Made by a program: the position numbers and the translations under genes. A DNA stretch of 64,000 nucleotides, from NCBI GenBank assembly GCA_023383015.1, contig JAHDXW010000007.1, forward strand, positions 1 to 64,000. Direction: 5' to 3'. The stretch's first letter is position 1; each line of letters begins with the position of its first letter. The stretch is from Paracoccaceae bacterium (GTDB lineage Bacteria > Pseudomonadota > Alphaproteobacteria > Rhodobacterales > Rhodobacteraceae). This document shows positions 9,394 through 19,547 of the stretch, piece after piece. The notes beneath the pieces are model-generated. The model worked only from the letters and a program-made list of their open reading frames with translations. It ran no database searches and was not told where the DNA came from.

Positions 9394-9828
9394 CCTCCCC
9401 TACCGCCTTCTTGACCGCCGCTGCCGCGTTTCCGGCCCCGCAACTGTTGCACGCCGTCCACGCCCCGGGCGCGACATCCTGCCCACCGCTTCGCAGCAGG
9501 CTTCAACCGCGGTGCCGAACCCCCTGCGGCGGCGGCGCTTCCCGCCCTTCGACAGGCTCGCGCCCGCCGTTCACGAATCTGTTGACCTTGGCGGTCGCCT
9601 ACGGCAGCTTGTGCAGGCTGGCCGTACGGACACTACATGTAGTTGGCGCGCGCCGGGCACGACCGCAATCCGCAGCACCGCCACGGGGCGGGCACCGGTG
9701 CGCAGGCCCCGGAGCGGGGCGCGTGCCCGGCCACCGCCACCTGCGGGGTGGGGTGCGGACGGCGACGGCACGGGGCCGGCCGCGCGGGGCGGCCCTCCAG
9801 AAACGCGAGCGACGGGGCAGAGACGGCA
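9394..9828 (+). other. 435-bp intergenic region upstream of nrdJ
   Basis: No protein-coding gene is convincing here. The first half is featureless GC-rich sequence, including CCTTCGACAGGCTC near 9545. The second half holds the NrdR-like palindrome and a possible sigma-70-like pair (TTGTGC at 9609-9614 and ACTACA at 9632-9637, 17-bp spacer) in which the -10 would lie inside the palindrome. The ~190 bases between that box and the ATG are GC-rich with several short inverted repeats. I looked for a cobalamin riboswitch (B12-box-like conserved core) because the enzyme uses B12 and found none. Confidence 0.5.
9630..9645. promoter_or_regulatory. NrdR-box-like palindrome upstream of nrdJ
   Basis: ACACTACATGTAGTTG matches the NrdR box consensus (acaCwAtATaTwGtgt) at nearly all conserved positions and contains the perfect 12-mer ACTACATGTAGT. 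NrdR represses ribonucleotide reductase genes when dATP is high. NrdR boxes normally come in pairs about three helical turns apart; I could not see a good second copy. The location, ~185 bases before the nrdJ start, fits a promoter with a long leader. Confidence 0.7.
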
Positions 9829-12800
9829 ATGAAGATCGAACGCAGGCTGACGCGGGAGGGACAGGACGCCTATGCGGGCATCCCGTTCGCCACCACCTCG
9901 TCGGAGATCCGCAACCCCGACGGCACCGTGGTCTTCCGCGCCGAGAGCGTCGAGGTGCCCGAGGGCTGGAGCCAGGTCGCCTCGGACGTGCTGGCGCAGA
10001 AGTACTTCCGCCGCGCCGGCGTGCCCGCGCGGCTGACGCGCGTGCGCGAGAAGGGCGTGCCCGAGTTCCTGTGGCGCTCGGTCGCCGACGGGGCCGCGAT
10101 GGCCGCGCTGCCCGCCGAGGCCCGCCACGGCGGCGAGACCTCGGCCCGCCAGGTCTTCGACCGCCTCGCGGGGGCGTGGGCCTACTGGGGCTGGAAGGGG
10201 GGCCATTTCTCCGCCGAGGCCGACGCGCGCGCCTATTTCGACGAGATGCGGGCCATGCTGGCGCTGCAGATGGCGGCCCCGAACTCGCCGCAGTGGTTCA
10301 ACACCGGGCTGCACTGGGCCTATGGCATCGACGGGCCGGGGCAGGGCCATTTCTACGTCGACTTCCGCACTGGCAAGCTGGTGCGCTCGGGGTCGGCCTA
10401 CGAGCACCCCCAGCCGCACGCCTGCTTCATCCAGTCGGTCGCCGACGACCTCGTCAACGACGGCGGCATCATGGACCTTTGGGTGCGCGAGGCGCGGCTG
10501 TTCAAGTACGGCTCGGGCACCGGCACGAACTTCTCGGCGCTGCGCGGCGAGGGCGAGAAGCTCTCGGGCGGCGGCCGGTCGTCGGGGCTGATGGGCTTCC
10601 TCAAGATTGGCGACCGCGCCGCCGGCGCCATCAAGTCCGGCGGCACCACCCGGCGGGCGGCCAAGATGGTGATCTGCGACATGGATCACCCCGACATCGA
10701 GGACTTCATCTCCTGGAAGGTGATCGAGGAGCAGAAGGTCGCGAGCCTCGTCGCCGGCTCGCGGCTGCACCGCCGCCACACCGAGGCGCTGATGGAGGCC
10801 GTCAACGCCTGGGACGGGGCGCGCCCGGATGCCGTCGACCCCCTCCGCAACCCGGCCCTGAAGGAGGCCGTGCGCGCCGCCAAGCGCGCGATGATCCCCG
10901 AGGCGTTCATCCGCCGCGTCCTGCAATACGCCGGGCAGGGCTTCACGGCGATGGACTTCCCCACCTACGACACCGACTGGGACGGAGAGGCCTATGCCAG
11001 CGTCTCGGGCCAGAACTCCAACAACTCGGTCAGGGTGACCGACGCCTTCCTCAGGGCGGTGCGCGAGGACGCCGAGTGGACGCTCACGAGGCGCACCGAT
11101 GGCAAGGCAGCGCGCAAGCTCAGGGCGCGCGCGCTATGGGACAGGGTGGGCGAGGCCGCCTGGGCCTGCGCCGACCCCGGCGTGCAGTTCCACGACACCA
11201 TCAACGCCTGGCACACCTGCCCCGCCGACGGGCCGATCCGGGCCTCCAATCCCTGTTCGGAGTACATGTTCCTCGACGACACGGCCTGCAACCTGGCTTC
11301 GATGAACCTGCTCGCCTTCTGGCAGGGCGGCCGCTTCGACGCCGAGGGCTACATCCACGCCACGCGGCTGTGGACGCTGACGCTCGAGATCAGCGTGCTG
11401 ATGGCGCAGTTTCCCAGCCGCGAGATCGCCCAGCGCAGCCACGATTTCCGCACCCTCGGCCTCGGCTATGCCAACATCGGCGGGCTGTTGATGAACATGG
11501 GCCTGCCCTACGACAGCGACGAGGGCCGCGCGATGTGCGCCGCCCTCAGCGCGCTGATGACCGGGGTCGCCTACGCGACATCGGCCGAGATGGCGCGCGA
11601 ATGCGGGCCCTTCCCGGGCTACCGCAGGAACCGCGAGCACATGCTGCGGGTGATCCGGAACCACCGCCGCGCCTGCTATGCGGCCACCGACGGCTACGAG
11701 GGGCTGGCGGTCAGGCCGGTGCCGCTGGACGCGCCGGCCTGCCCCGACCCGCGGCTGGTGGCGCTGGCCCGCGTCGCCTGGGACGAGGCGCTCACCCTCG
11801 GCGAGGCGCACGGCTTCCGCAACGCGCAGGTCTCGGTGATCGCGCCGACCGGGACGATCGGCCTTGTCATGGACTGCGACACCACCGGCATCGAACCCGA
11901 CTTCGCGCTGGTCAAGTTCAAGAAGCTCGCCGGCGGCGGCTACTTCAAGATCATCAACCGCTCGGTCCCCGCGGCGCTGGAGGTGCTCGGCTACGACCCC
12001 GGGCAGATCGAGCAGATCGTGGCCCACGCCGTCGGCCACGGCACGCTCGCCAACTGCGCCACCATCGGCCATGCCGCGCTGGCCGCCCGCGGCTTCGGGC
12101 CCGAGCAGATCGCCCGCGTCGAGGCGGCGCTGCCGCAGGCGTTCGACATCCGCTTCGTCTTCAACCAGTGGACGCTCGGGGCCGAGTTCTGCGCCCGCAC
12201 GCTCGGCATCGCCGAGGCCGAACTCGCCAGCCCCGGCTTCGACCTGCTGCGCCACCTCGGCTTCACCAGGGCCGAGATCGACGCCGCCAACGACCATGTC
12301 TGCGGGACGATGACGCTCGAGGGCGCTCCGCACCTGCGGCCGGCGCACCTGCCGGTGTTCGACTGCGCCAGCCCCTGCGGCAAGCGCGGCAGCCGCTACC
12401 TGTCGGTGGACAGCCACATCCGGATGATGGCCGCGGCCCAGCCCTTCGTCTCCGGGGCGATCTCCAAGACCATCAACATGCCCAATGCCGCGACGGTGGA
12501 GGACTGCCTGAAGGCCTACGAGCTGTCGTGGGCGCTCGGCTGCAAGGCCAACGCGCTCTACCGCGACGGCTCCAAGCTCTCCCAGCCTCTCGCCGCAAGC
12601 CTCGTGGAGGACGACGCGGAGGCCGGGGAGGTGCTGGCCGAGGGCACCCCGGCGGCCCGGGCCCAGGTGCTGGCCGAGAAGGTGGTCGAGAAGATCATCG
12701 TCCGCGAGGTCGTCCGCGAGGCTGCCCGCGTCCGGCGGGAGCGGCTGCCCGACCGCCGCAAGGGCTACACCCAGAAGGCGATCGTCGGCGGCCACAAGGT

Positions 12801-13536
12801 CTACCTCCGCACTGGCGAGTACGGCGACGGCCGGCTCGGCGAGATCTTCATCGACATGCACAAGGAAGGCGCGGGCTTCCGGGCGATGATGAACAACTTC
12901 GCCATCGCGGTGTCGATGGGGCTGCAGTACGGCGTGCCGCTGGAGGAGTTCGTCGACGCCTTCACCTTCACCCGCTTCGAGCCCTCGGGGCTGGTCCAGG
13001 GCAACGAGGCGATCAAGAACGCGACCTCGATCCTCGATTACATCTTCCGCGAGCTCGCCATCAGCTATCTCGACCGCACCGACCTTGCCCATGTCCAGCC
13101 GCAGGGGGCGCGCTTCGACGAGTTGGGCCAGGGCGACGAGGAAGGGCGCAGGAACCTCCGCGAGGTATCCGGAGAGGCGGCCAGCCGCGGGCTCGAGGTG
13201 CTGCGGCAGGTCTCCTCGACCGGCTACCTGCGGAAGCGTCTGCCGCAGGAGCTGGTCGTCCTGCAGGGCGGGGCGATGGCCCAGGCGGCGGGCTCGGCCG
13301 CGGCCGGCGCGCTGGCGGGCGGGGTCGAGGCCGGCCTCGCGCTGCGCCGGCTCGTCCCCGAGGTGCTGGAGGCGACGCTCGGCGTCACTGCCACCGCCAC
13401 CGTCGACCTGCGCGCCCAGGCCCGCCTGCAGGGCTACGAGGGCGACCCCTGCGGCGAGTGCGGAAACTACACGCTGGTCCGGAACGGCACCTGCCTGAAG
13501 TGCAACACCTGCGGCGGCACGTCCGGCTGCAGCTGA
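9829..13536 (+). CDS. nrdJ: Vitamin B12-dependent (class II) ribonucleoside-diphosphate reductase
   Basis: Makes dNTP precursors without oxygen, using adenosylcobalamin to generate the thiyl radical. The 1235-residue length is typical of the long NrdJ form. The radical site Asn474-x-Cys476-x-Glu478 (SNPCSEYM) is intact, preceded by [12 protein letters not shown] and HACFIQSV, and followed by [19 protein letters not shown]. The C-terminus carries a zinc-ribbon-like [21 protein letters not shown] arrangement of cysteines that serves redox recycling and metal binding. The ATG (MKIERRL) was chosen because upstream sequence is low complexity. Expression is likely NrdR-controlled. A GC hairpin ~90 bases after the stop may terminate it. 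Confidence 0.97.
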   Translation: MKIERRLTREGQDAYAGIPFATTSSEIRNPDGTVVFRAESVEVPEGWSQVASDVLAQKYFRRAGVPARLTRVREKGVPEFLWRSVADGAAMAALPAEARHGGETSARQVFDRLAGAWAYWGWKGGHFSAEADARAYFDEMRAMLALQMAAPNSPQWFNTGLHWAYGIDGPGQGHFYVDFRTGKLVRSGSAYEHPQPHACFIQSVADDLVNDGGIMDLWVREARLFKYGSGTGTNFSALRGEGEKLSGGGRSSGLMGFLKIGDRAAGAIKSGGTTRRAAKMVICDMDHPDIEDFISWKVIEEQKVASLVAGSRLHRRHTEALMEAVNAWDGARPDAVDPLRNPALKEAVRAAKRAMIPEAFIRRVLQYAGQGFTAMDFPTYDTDWDGEAYASVSGQNSNNSVRVTDAFLRAVREDAEWTLTRRTDGKAARKLRARALWDRVGEAAWACADPGVQFHDTINAWHTCPADGPIRASNPCSEYMFLDDTACNLASMNLLAFWQGGRFDAEGYIHATRLWTLTLEISVLMAQFPSREIAQRSHDFRTLGLGYANIGGLLMNMGLPYDSDEGRAMCAALSALMTGVAYATSAEMARECGPFPGYRRNREHMLRVIRNHRRACYAATDGYEGLAVRPVPLDAPACPDPRLVALARVAWDEALTLGEAHGFRNAQVSVIAPTGTIGLVMDCDTTGIEPDFALVKFKKLAGGGYFKIINRSVPAALEVLGYDPGQIEQIVAHAVGHGTLANCATIGHAALAARGFGPEQIARVEAALPQAFDIRFVFNQWTLGAEFCARTLGIAEAELASPGFDLLRHLGFTRAEIDAANDHVCGTMTLEGAPHLRPAHLPVFDCASPCGKRGSRYLSVDSHIRMMAAAQPFVSGAISKTINMPNAATVEDCLKAYELSWALGCKANALYRDGSKLSQPLAASLVEDDAEAGEVLAEGTPAARAQVLAEKVVEKIIVREVVREAARVRRERLPDRRKGYTQKAIVGGHKVYLRTGEYGDGRLGEIFIDMHKEGAGFRAMMNNFAIAVSMGLQYGVPLEEFVDAFTFTRFEPSGLVQGNEAIKNATSILDYIFRELAISYLDRTDLAHVQPQGARFDELGQGDEEGRRNLREVSGEAASRGLEVLRQVSSTGYLRKRLPQELVVLQGGAMAQAAGSAAAGALAGGVEAGLALRRLVPEVLEATLGVTATATVDLRAQARLQGYEGDPCGECGNYTLVRNGTCLKCNTCGGTSGCS

Positions 13537-13622
13537 AACCGCGGGGCGGGCCCGCCCGCCCCGGTCTGCGGGCCCGGCGCGGGACAGGTCCGCCGGCGGG
13601 CAGGGCGGGCCGGCAGACGACG

Positions 13623-13648
13623 GGGCGCCCCGGGCAACCGGGGCGCCC
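13623..13648 (+). terminator. 11-bp GC hairpin with GCAA tetraloop after nrdJ
   Basis: GGGCGCCCCGG and CCGGGGCGCCC pair perfectly around the GNRA-type tetraloop GCAA, giving an extremely stable stem. Only TC follows rather than a T-run, so it could act as a non-canonical or Rho-assisted terminator, or as a 3'-end stabiliser of the nrdJ mRNA. Confidence 0.6.
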
Positions 13649-13930
13649 TCGCCGTTCAAGCAGCCGGCATCGGGACCGAGGTTGACGGATCGTGAATCCC
13701 GTGGCCCGTGGCGCGTGAAACCAATGGCTTGGCCGGTGTCCCATGCGCGTGGGACGGGCCCCTTCCCCGGGGCGCGCGGGCCCTTGCCAAGGGGGGAGAA
13801 ACCGGCTACGGGGCGGCCATCTCACAGGCGGGGCCGGGCCGGACGGGGGGATACCTCCGGGCGGTCCACCGGTTGGGCATGATCGCCCGTTCAGCCCCGC
13901 CGCGGCGCAAAACCGGAAAGGACGGACAAC
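13649..13930 (+). other. rpsB upstream region and leader
   Basis: The ~390 bp between nrdJ and rpsB has no gene. After the nrdJ hairpin it contains TTGACG at 13682-13687 without a good -10, and a small hairpin GTCCCA-TGCGCG-TGGGAC at 13738-13755. GC-rich leader sequence then runs to the ribosome-binding site AAAGGA before the rpsB ATG. Ribosomal-protein S2 operons are often autoregulated through their leader, but I could not match a specific structure here. Confidence 0.35.
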
Positions 13931-14695
13931 ATGGCGCTTCCAGACGTCTCCCTGCGTCAGCTGCTCGAGGCTGGCGTGCACTTCGGTCACCAGACCCAGC
14001 GCTGGAACCCGCGGATGGCCGAGTACATCTACGGCGACCGCAACGGCATCCACATCATCGACCTCACCCAGACGCTGCCGATGTTCGAGACGGCGCTGCG
14101 GGTGATCCGCGACACCGTCGCCCGCGGCGGGCGCATCCTCTTCGTCGGGACCAAGCGGCAGGCCCAGCGGTCGATCGCCGAGGCGGCCGAGAAATGCGCC
14201 CAGTACTACATCAACCACCGCTGGCTGGGCGGCACCCTGACCAACTGGAAGACGGTCAGCCAGTCGATCGCCCGGCTGAAGCAGATCGACGAGGTGCTGG
14301 CCGGCGGCGCCGAGGGCCTGACCAAGAAGGAGCGGCTGCAGATCGAGCGCGAGCAGGCCAAGCTGCAGGCCTCGCTCGGCGGCATCCGCGAGATGGGCGG
14401 CGTGCCCGACCTGCTGTTCGTCATCGACGTCAACAAGGAGGATCTCGCGATCGCCGAGGCCGGCAAGCTCGGCATCCCGGTGGTTGCGGTGGTCGACTCC
14501 AACTGCTCGCCCAAGGGGGTCAGCCACGTCGTCCCCGGCAACGACGACGCCGCCCGGGCGATCGCGCTCTACTGCGACCTCGTGGCCCGCGCCGCGCTGG
14601 ACGGGATGTCGGCCCAGCTGGGCGCTGCCGGCGTGGACCTCGGCGCGCTCGAGGAGGTGCCGGCCGAGGAGGCGCTGGAGGACGCCGGGGCCTGA
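13931..14695 (+). CDS. rpsB: 30S ribosomal protein S2
   Basis: A 254-residue S2 with all family signatures: [19 protein letters not shown] at the N-terminus, [37 protein letters not shown] and [11 protein letters not shown]. The acidic C-terminal extension ([14 protein letters not shown]) is common in alphaproteobacteria. It is needed for late 30S assembly and S1 docking. tsf follows after 81 bases, the usual rpsB-tsf operon. Confidence 0.98.
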   Translation: MALPDVSLRQLLEAGVHFGHQTQRWNPRMAEYIYGDRNGIHIIDLTQTLPMFETALRVIRDTVARGGRILFVGTKRQAQRSIAEAAEKCAQYYINHRWLGGTLTNWKTVSQSIARLKQIDEVLAGGAEGLTKKERLQIEREQAKLQASLGGIREMGGVPDLLFVIDVNKEDLAIAEAGKLGIPVVAVVDSNCSPKGVSHVVPGNDDAARAIALYCDLVARAALDGMSAQLGAAGVDLGALEEVPAEEALEDAGA

Positions 14696-14776
14696 GCCCC
14701 GCCGCCGGACGGCCGATGCCGCGCGGGGCCGCCCCCGCGCGGACCGCTTGCATTGCATGAGGAAGGAGTGCCCGAC

Positions 14777-15670
14777 ATGGCGATCACCGCCAGCATGGTG
14801 AAGGAACTGCGCGACGCGACCGGCGCCGGCATGATGGATGCCAAGCGCGCCCTCGAGGAAAGCGGCGGCGCGATGGACAAGGCGGTCGACTGGCTGCGCA
14901 CCAAGGGCCTGGCCAAGGCGGCCAAGAAGGCCGGGCGCACCGCCGCCGAAGGGCTGGTCGGCGTCGCCGTCCGGGCCGGCCGCGGTGTCGCCATCGAGCT
15001 CAACTCCGAGACCGATTTCGTCGCCAAGAACGCCGACTTCCAGACCCTGGTGCGCGAGATCGCCCAGGTCGCGCTGGATGCGGCCGACTCCATCGAGGTG
15101 CTGCGCGCCACGCAGCTGAACGGCAAGCCCGTCGAGGAGGTGGTGGCCGACGCCATCGCCCGCATCGGCGAGAACATGACACTGCGGCGGATGCATGTGC
15201 TCGAGGGCGACAGCATCGTGCACTACGTGCACAATGCCGCCGCCGACGGGCTGGGCAAGATCGGGGTGCTGGTGGCGCTGAAGGGCTCCGACAACGGCAT
15301 CGGCCGCCAGATCGCGATGCATGTCGCCGCCACCGCTCCGCTTGCTCTGTCGGAGGCGACGCTCGACCCCGATGTGGTCGCGCGCGAGCGCGAGGTGCAG
15401 GTGAGCAAGGCCCGCGAGGAGAACGCCGCCTCGGCCAAGCCCAAGCCCGAGGCGGTGCTGGAGAAGATGATCGCCGGCAGGATGGCGAAGTACTTCGAGG
15501 AGGTCACGCTGCTCGGCCAGAAGTTCGTCATCAACCCCGACATCACCGTGGCCCAGGCCGCATCCGGTGCGGGGGTGGAGATCACGGGCTTCGTGCGGAT
15601 GGCTGTGGGCGAGGGCATCGACAAGCCAGCCGAGGATTTCGCCGCCGAGGTGGCCAAGCTGAAGGGCTGA
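14777..15670 (+). CDS. tsf: Translation elongation factor Ts
   Basis: Guanine-nucleotide exchange factor for EF-Tu. The 297 residues start with the UBA-like [21 protein letters not shown], followed by [12 protein letters not shown] (the conserved exchange region contacting EF-Tu) and the two Ts core subdomains. The ATG was chosen because AAGGAG lies seven to eight bases upstream; an earlier in-frame ATG adds eight unsupported residues. Second gene of the rpsB-tsf operon. Confidence 0.98.
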   Translation: MAITASMVKELRDATGAGMMDAKRALEESGGAMDKAVDWLRTKGLAKAAKKAGRTAAEGLVGVAVRAGRGVAIELNSETDFVAKNADFQTLVREIAQVALDAADSIEVLRATQLNGKPVEEVVADAIARIGENMTLRRMHVLEGDSIVHYVHNAAADGLGKIGVLVALKGSDNGIGRQIAMHVAATAPLALSEATLDPDVVAREREVQVSKAREENAASAKPKPEAVLEKMIAGRMAKYFEEVTLLGQKFVINPDITVAQAASGAGVEITGFVRMAVGEGIDKPAEDFAAEVAKLKG

Positions 15671-15772
15671 TGCCGCAGGCGCGCCACCCGCCGGGGGGGC
15701 AGCGACGACCGGGGGCGCGAGCCGGGGAGCGGGCCCGCGTCCCCCGCTACATGTGGGCGGCGGAGGCAGGGC

Positions 15773-16954
15773 ATGGAGAGGCGCTTCGACGTGGTGATCG
15801 CCGGCGGCGGGGCGATGGGCAGTGCCACCGCCTACTGGCTGACGCGGCTGTCGCCGGGGATTGCCGTGCTGGTGGCCGAGCCCGACCCGAGCTACGCGCG
15901 GTCTGCCTCGGCGCTGTCGGCCGCCTCGATCCGGGCGCAGTTCTCCAACCCCGTCAACGTGCGGATGTCGCGCTTCGGGCTGGAGATGATCCGCGACCTG
16001 CCGGCCGCGCTGGGCCGGGTCGACGGCGTGGGCGACCTCGGTTTCCGCGAGAACGGCTATCTGTTCCTGGCCGGCAGCGCGGCGGCGGCGGCAGCGATGC
16101 GCGAGGTCGCGGCGATGCAGCAGGGGCTGGGCGCGGCGACGCAGCTGATGGCGCCGGGGGATATCGCCGGGCGATTTCCCTGGCTTGCGACCGGCGACGT
16201 GGTGCTGGGCTCGTTCGGGGCCAGGGGCGAGGGCTGGTTCGACAACATGGGGCTGGTGCAGGGCTTTCGCGCCGCCGCCCGCGCGGGAGGGGCGGTCTTC
16301 GTCCGTGACCGGGTGGCCGGCGTGTCGGCGGCGGGGGGGCGGCTGGCGGGGGTCGAGCTTGCCTCCGGCGCCGCGATGGCCTGCGGCGCGCTGGTCGTCG
16401 CCGCCGGCACCCGGGTGGACGAGGTGATGCGGATGGCCGGGCTCGACCTGCCGGTGGAGCCGCGCAAGCGCACCGTCTTCGTGGTGGACGCGCCCGCCGC
16501 CCGCCACCCAGACGCGCCGCTGATCGTCGATCCGCAGGGGATATGGCTGCGCCCGGAGGGGGCGCACTGGCTGTGCGCGACCACGCCCGAGACCGATGGC
16601 CCCTGTGACGCCGATGATTTCGACCCCGATGCAACCGATTTCGAGGCCGATCTCTGGCCGAAGCTCTACGCCCGCGCCCCGGGGTTCGAGGCCGTCAAGG
16701 TGCTGCGTTCCTGGGTCGGGCACTACGAGTACAACCGCCTCGACCAGAACGCCATCATCGGGCCCGACCCGCGCATGCCGGGGGTCTTCGTGATCGCGGG
16801 CTTCTCGGGGCACGGGTTGCAGCAGGCGCCGGCCGCCGGGCGGGGGCTGGCCGAGGTGCTGCTGACCGGGCGGTTCCAGAGCCTCGATCTGTCCGACCTG
16901 GGCGTGGAGCGCGTCCTCGCAGGCCGCCCCTTCCTGGAACGCGCGGTGGTCTGA
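15773..16954 (+). CDS. FAD-dependent oxidoreductase of the DAO family (FOXRED1-like)
   Basis: A 393-residue flavoprotein. The N-terminal dinucleotide-binding motif is VVIAGGGAMGSATAYWL; the C-terminal segment VFVIAGFSGHGLQQAPAAGRG is the usual second FAD-contact of D-amino-acid-oxidase-fold enzymes. The SALSAASIRAQFSNPVN segment resembles FOXRED1/sarcosine-oxidase-like members. The substrate is unknown; amines or N-methyl amino acids are typical. It lies 102 bases after tsf and may be read from that operon or its own promoter. It converges on the SulP gene. Confidence 0.85.
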   Translation: MERRFDVVIAGGGAMGSATAYWLTRLSPGIAVLVAEPDPSYARSASALSAASIRAQFSNPVNVRMSRFGLEMIRDLPAALGRVDGVGDLGFRENGYLFLAGSAAAAAAMREVAAMQQGLGAATQLMAPGDIAGRFPWLATGDVVLGSFGARGEGWFDNMGLVQGFRAAARAGGAVFVRDRVAGVSAAGGRLAGVELASGAAMACGALVVAAGTRVDEVMRMAGLDLPVEPRKRTVFVVDAPAARHPDAPLIVDPQGIWLRPEGAHWLCATTPETDGPCDADDFDPDATDFEADLWPKLYARAPGFEAVKVLRSWVGHYEYNRLDQNAIIGPDPRMPGVFVIAGFSGHGLQQAPAAGRGLAEVLLTGRFQSLDLSDLGVERVLAGRPFLERAVV

Positions 16955-17041
16955 GCGCGCACCCCGCGCCCCGTGCGTGGTCTGCCCCCGCCGGGGACGC
17001 GCGGCCGGCCGGTGCAGGGTCGAGCCCGGAGGGATCACAGA

Positions 17042-18811
17042 CTACCGCGCGGCCTGGGCACGGCGGCGGGTGTCGCGGCGCGGGGCGGCGAGGGTGGCGC
17101 GGGTGATCTCGGGGGCAAGGGCGTCCATGGCGTCGAACTGGGTCAGGAACACCTGCCCAGTCAGCGTGTGCAGCAGACGGCTGCGCTCGAGCCGGTCCAT
17201 CACCGGGCCCTTGACCTCGGAGAGGTGCAGCCGCACGCCGGCCTCGTGCAGACGGGCGTTGATCGCCTCGAGGCTTTCCAGCGCCGAGGCGTCGATCTCG
17301 TTCACCGCCGGGCACATCAGCACGATGTGGCGCAGCGAGGGGTCGCGGGCCACGGCGTCGAGCACCAGATCCTCGAGGAAGCGCGCGTTGGGGAAGTAGA
17401 GGCTCTCGTCGATCCGGATCGACAGCACCGCCGGCACGGTGACCACCTCGTGGCGGTTCACGTTGCGGAAATGCTCGGTGCCCGCCACCTGGCCCACGAC
17501 CGCGACATGCGGCCGGGAGGTGCGCCAGAGGTGGAGCGCCAGCGAGAGCGCCACGCCGGCAAGGATGCCGGGCTCGACCCCCGCGCCGAGGGTGATGAGG
17601 ACGGTGGCCGCCATCGCCACCCCGTCGGCGCGCGAATAGGCGAATGTCCGCCGCACCGCCCCGAGGTCGACGAGCGTGAGCACGGCGACGACGATGGTGG
17701 CAGCGAGGGTGGCCTTGGGCAGGTGATAGAGCGCCGGGGTCAGCGTGAGGGTCGCCGCAGCCATGGCAACGGCGGTGTAGGCGCCGGCGGCGGGCGTCTC
17801 GGCCCCCGCCTCGTGGTTGACGACCGAGCGGGCGAAGCCGCCGGTGACCGGAAAGCCGCCGGCGAGGCCGGCGCCAACGTTGGCGGCCCCGAGGGCCACC
17901 AGCTCCTGGTCGGGGTCGATCCGCTGGCGCTTGCGGGCGGCGAGCGTCTGGGCGACCGAGATCGTCTCGACATAGCCGACGACCGCGATCAGCAGCGCCG
18001 GAACGGCGAGCGCGGTCCACAGCGCGGGGTCGAGCGAGGGCAGGGCGGGCATCGGAAGGCCGGCGGGGATGCGGCCGACCACGGCCACGCCGGCAGCCTG
18101 CAGATCGAGCCCCCAGACGGCGGCGGCGCTCGCCGCCACGGCGAGGATGGGTGCGGCGCGGGCGGCGACGGCGGCGGGGCGGGCGCCGAGCCCCAGGGCC
18201 CGGAGCCGCGGCGCGAGCCCGCGCCGCGCCCAGGCAAGAAAGCCGAGCGCGGTTGTGCCGATGGCGAGCGTGGCCGGGTTGGTGAAGCCGATCCCCGCGG
18301 CGATGGCTGCGGCGATCGCGGGCAGGGTCGCGCCCCCGGCGCTGATGCCGAGCAGCTGCGGCAGCTGGCCCGCCGCAATCAGGATGCCGGCGGCCGAGAT
18401 GAAGCCCGAGATCACCGGATGCGACAGGAAGTTGGCCAGAAAGCCGAGCCGCATCAGGCCCATGGCCAGCAGCATGAGGCCCGAGATCACCGCCAGCGCG
18501 ACCGCGGCGCCGAGGTATTCGGGCGTTCCGCGCGCGGCCAGCGGCGCGATCGCGGTGGCGGTCATCAGCGAGGCGACGGCGACCGGCCCGACCGCGAGCG
18601 TGCGGGAGGTGCCGAGGAGCGTGTAGAGCAGGAGCGGCACGATCGAGGCGTAGAGCCCCACCTCGGCCGGCAGGCCGGCAAGAAGGGCATAGGCCAGCGA
18701 CTGCGGGATGAGCATGATCGTGACGATCACCGCTGCGACGAGGTCGCTTGCCAGCGTGGCGCGGTCGTAGCGGCGGCCCCAGTCGAGGACCGGAAGGTAG
18801 CGGCGCAGCAT
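17042..18811 (-). CDS. SulP family anion transporter with C-terminal STAS domain
   Basis: A 589-residue inner-membrane protein. The N-terminal half shows the SulP signature around LVAAVIVTIMLIPQSLAYALLAGLPAEVGLYAS, with ten or more hydrophobic segments to about residue 410. The C-terminal STAS domain (~440-550) includes the SIRIDESLYFPNARFLED strand and MCPAVNEIDASALE loop. The family moves sulfate, bicarbonate, chloride or C4-dicarboxylates; the substrate cannot be told from sequence. A good promoter is visible directly upstream. No cys genes are adjacent. Confidence 0.93.
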   Translation of the reverse strand: MLRRYLPVLDWGRRYDRATLASDLVAAVIVTIMLIPQSLAYALLAGLPAEVGLYASIVPLLLYTLLGTSRTLAVGPVAVASLMTATAIAPLAARGTPEYLGAAVALAVISGLMLLAMGLMRLGFLANFLSHPVISGFISAAGILIAAGQLPQLLGISAGGATLPAIAAAIAAGIGFTNPATLAIGTTALGFLAWARRGLAPRLRALGLGARPAAVAARAAPILAVAASAAAVWGLDLQAAGVAVVGRIPAGLPMPALPSLDPALWTALAVPALLIAVVGYVETISVAQTLAARKRQRIDPDQELVALGAANVGAGLAGGFPVTGGFARSVVNHEAGAETPAAGAYTAVAMAAATLTLTPALYHLPKATLAATIVVAVLTLVDLGAVRRTFAYSRADGVAMAATVLITLGAGVEPGILAGVALSLALHLWRTSRPHVAVVGQVAGTEHFRNVNRHEVVTVPAVLSIRIDESLYFPNARFLEDLVLDAVARDPSLRHIVLMCPAVNEIDASALESLEAINARLHEAGVRLHLSEVKGPVMDRLERSRLLHTLTGQVFLTQFDAMDALAPEITRATLAAPRRDTRRRAQAAR

Positions 18812-18841
18812 TGCGGGGCCCAGGCGGTTGCGGTCGGGGCC

Positions 18842-18869
18842 GATATACCCGGCTCAGATCAGATTGCAA
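18842..18869 (-). promoter_or_regulatory. Sigma-70-like promoter of the SulP gene
   Basis: On the minus strand, TTGCAA (18864-18869) and TATATC (18842-18847) are separated by 16 bases in an A/T-rich patch of an otherwise GC-rich region. The predicted start of transcription is ~25 bases before the SulP ATG. Confidence 0.5.
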
Positions 18870-18881
18870 GCAATGAATGTA

Positions 18882-19547
18882 TTACCTGCCGCCCGGCCGC
18901 AGGGCGGCCAGGACCCCGGGCAGAGCGGCGAAGTCGCCGAAGGCCGCGGCATGGCCGATCGCCGCAACCGGCGACTTGCGGTAGCCTTCGGTGAACAGCA
19001 CGAACGGCATCCCTGCCCCGGCGGCGGTGGCGGCATCGACCTCGCTGTCACCGACGAGCACGGCCGTCGAGGCGCCGAGGGCGGCCACGGCATGGGCGAG
19101 CGGCGCGGGATCGGGCTTGCGCCGCGGCAGGCTGTCGCCGCCAACGACGACGGGAAAGAAGCCCGCAAGGTCGAAATGCTCGAGCACGGCGCGGGCCGGC
19201 CGCTCGGGCTTGTTGGTGCAGACGGCCAGCGCCCAGCCTTCGGTCGCGAGGCGGGACAGCGCTGCGGCGACGCCGGGGTAGGGGCGGGTCAGGCCGACCG
19301 CGCCGTCGTAAAGCGCCAGGAAGCGTGCCAGCGCCGGCCCCGTGCGCGCCGGCCGCGCCTCGCCGGCGCGCGCCTCCAGCATGCGCGCGACGAAGGCCGC
19401 GGTGCCGTCGCCGACGAAGGCGCGGGTCTCCGCAAGCGTGAGCGGCGGTGCAAGGCCCTCGGCCTTCAGCACCGCGTTGGCAACGGCACGGATGTCGGGG
19501 GCGCTGTCGACAAGCGTTCCGTCGAGATCGAAGACCGCCGCCCTCAC
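18882..19547 (-). CDS. gph: Phosphoglycolate phosphatase-like HAD hydrolase
   Basis: HAD-superfamily phosphatase of ~221 residues. Motif I is FDLDGTLVDSAPD, motif II is in VCTNKP, the motif III Lys is near RRKPDPAPL, and motif IV is LVGDSEVDAATAAGAGM. This fits Gph/CbbZ, which removes 2-phosphoglycolate made by Rubisco oxygenation or DNA repair. The GTG at 19547 overlaps the preceding stop as GTGA and has GGAAGG just upstream; another GTG at 19559 would add four residues. Third gene after rpe and a thioredoxin-like gene; rpe-gph association is also seen in enterobacteria and cbb operons. Confidence 0.88.
   Translation of the reverse strand: MRAAVFDLDGTLVDSAPDIRAVANAVLKAEGLAPPLTLAETRAFVGDGTAAFVARMLEARAGEARPARTGPALARFLALYDGAVGLTRPYPGVAAALSRLATEGWALAVCTNKPERPARAVLEHFDLAGFFPVVVGGDSLPRRKPDPAPLAHAVAALGASTAVLVGDSEVDAATAAGAGMPFVLFTEGYRKSPVAAIGHAAAFGDFAALPGVLAALRPGGR

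Noticed and set aside
9541-9556. CCTTCGACAGGCTC, resembling a dispersed repeat core known from other GC-rich bacteria.
   Set aside because: Only one short copy, no dyad partner; not enough to call a repeat element.
9394-9828. Cobalamin riboswitch upstream of the B12-dependent nrdJ.
   Set aside because: No B12-box-like core or supporting stems seen; an NrdR box explains control better.
13385-17038. Very long antisense open frame on the minus strand (similar long frames oppose several genes, e.g. plus strand 2664-4829).
   Set aside because: It mirrors nrdJ 3' end, rpsB, tsf and an oxidoreductase. Absence of stops is a by-product of very high GC; composition and lack of domains argue against coding.
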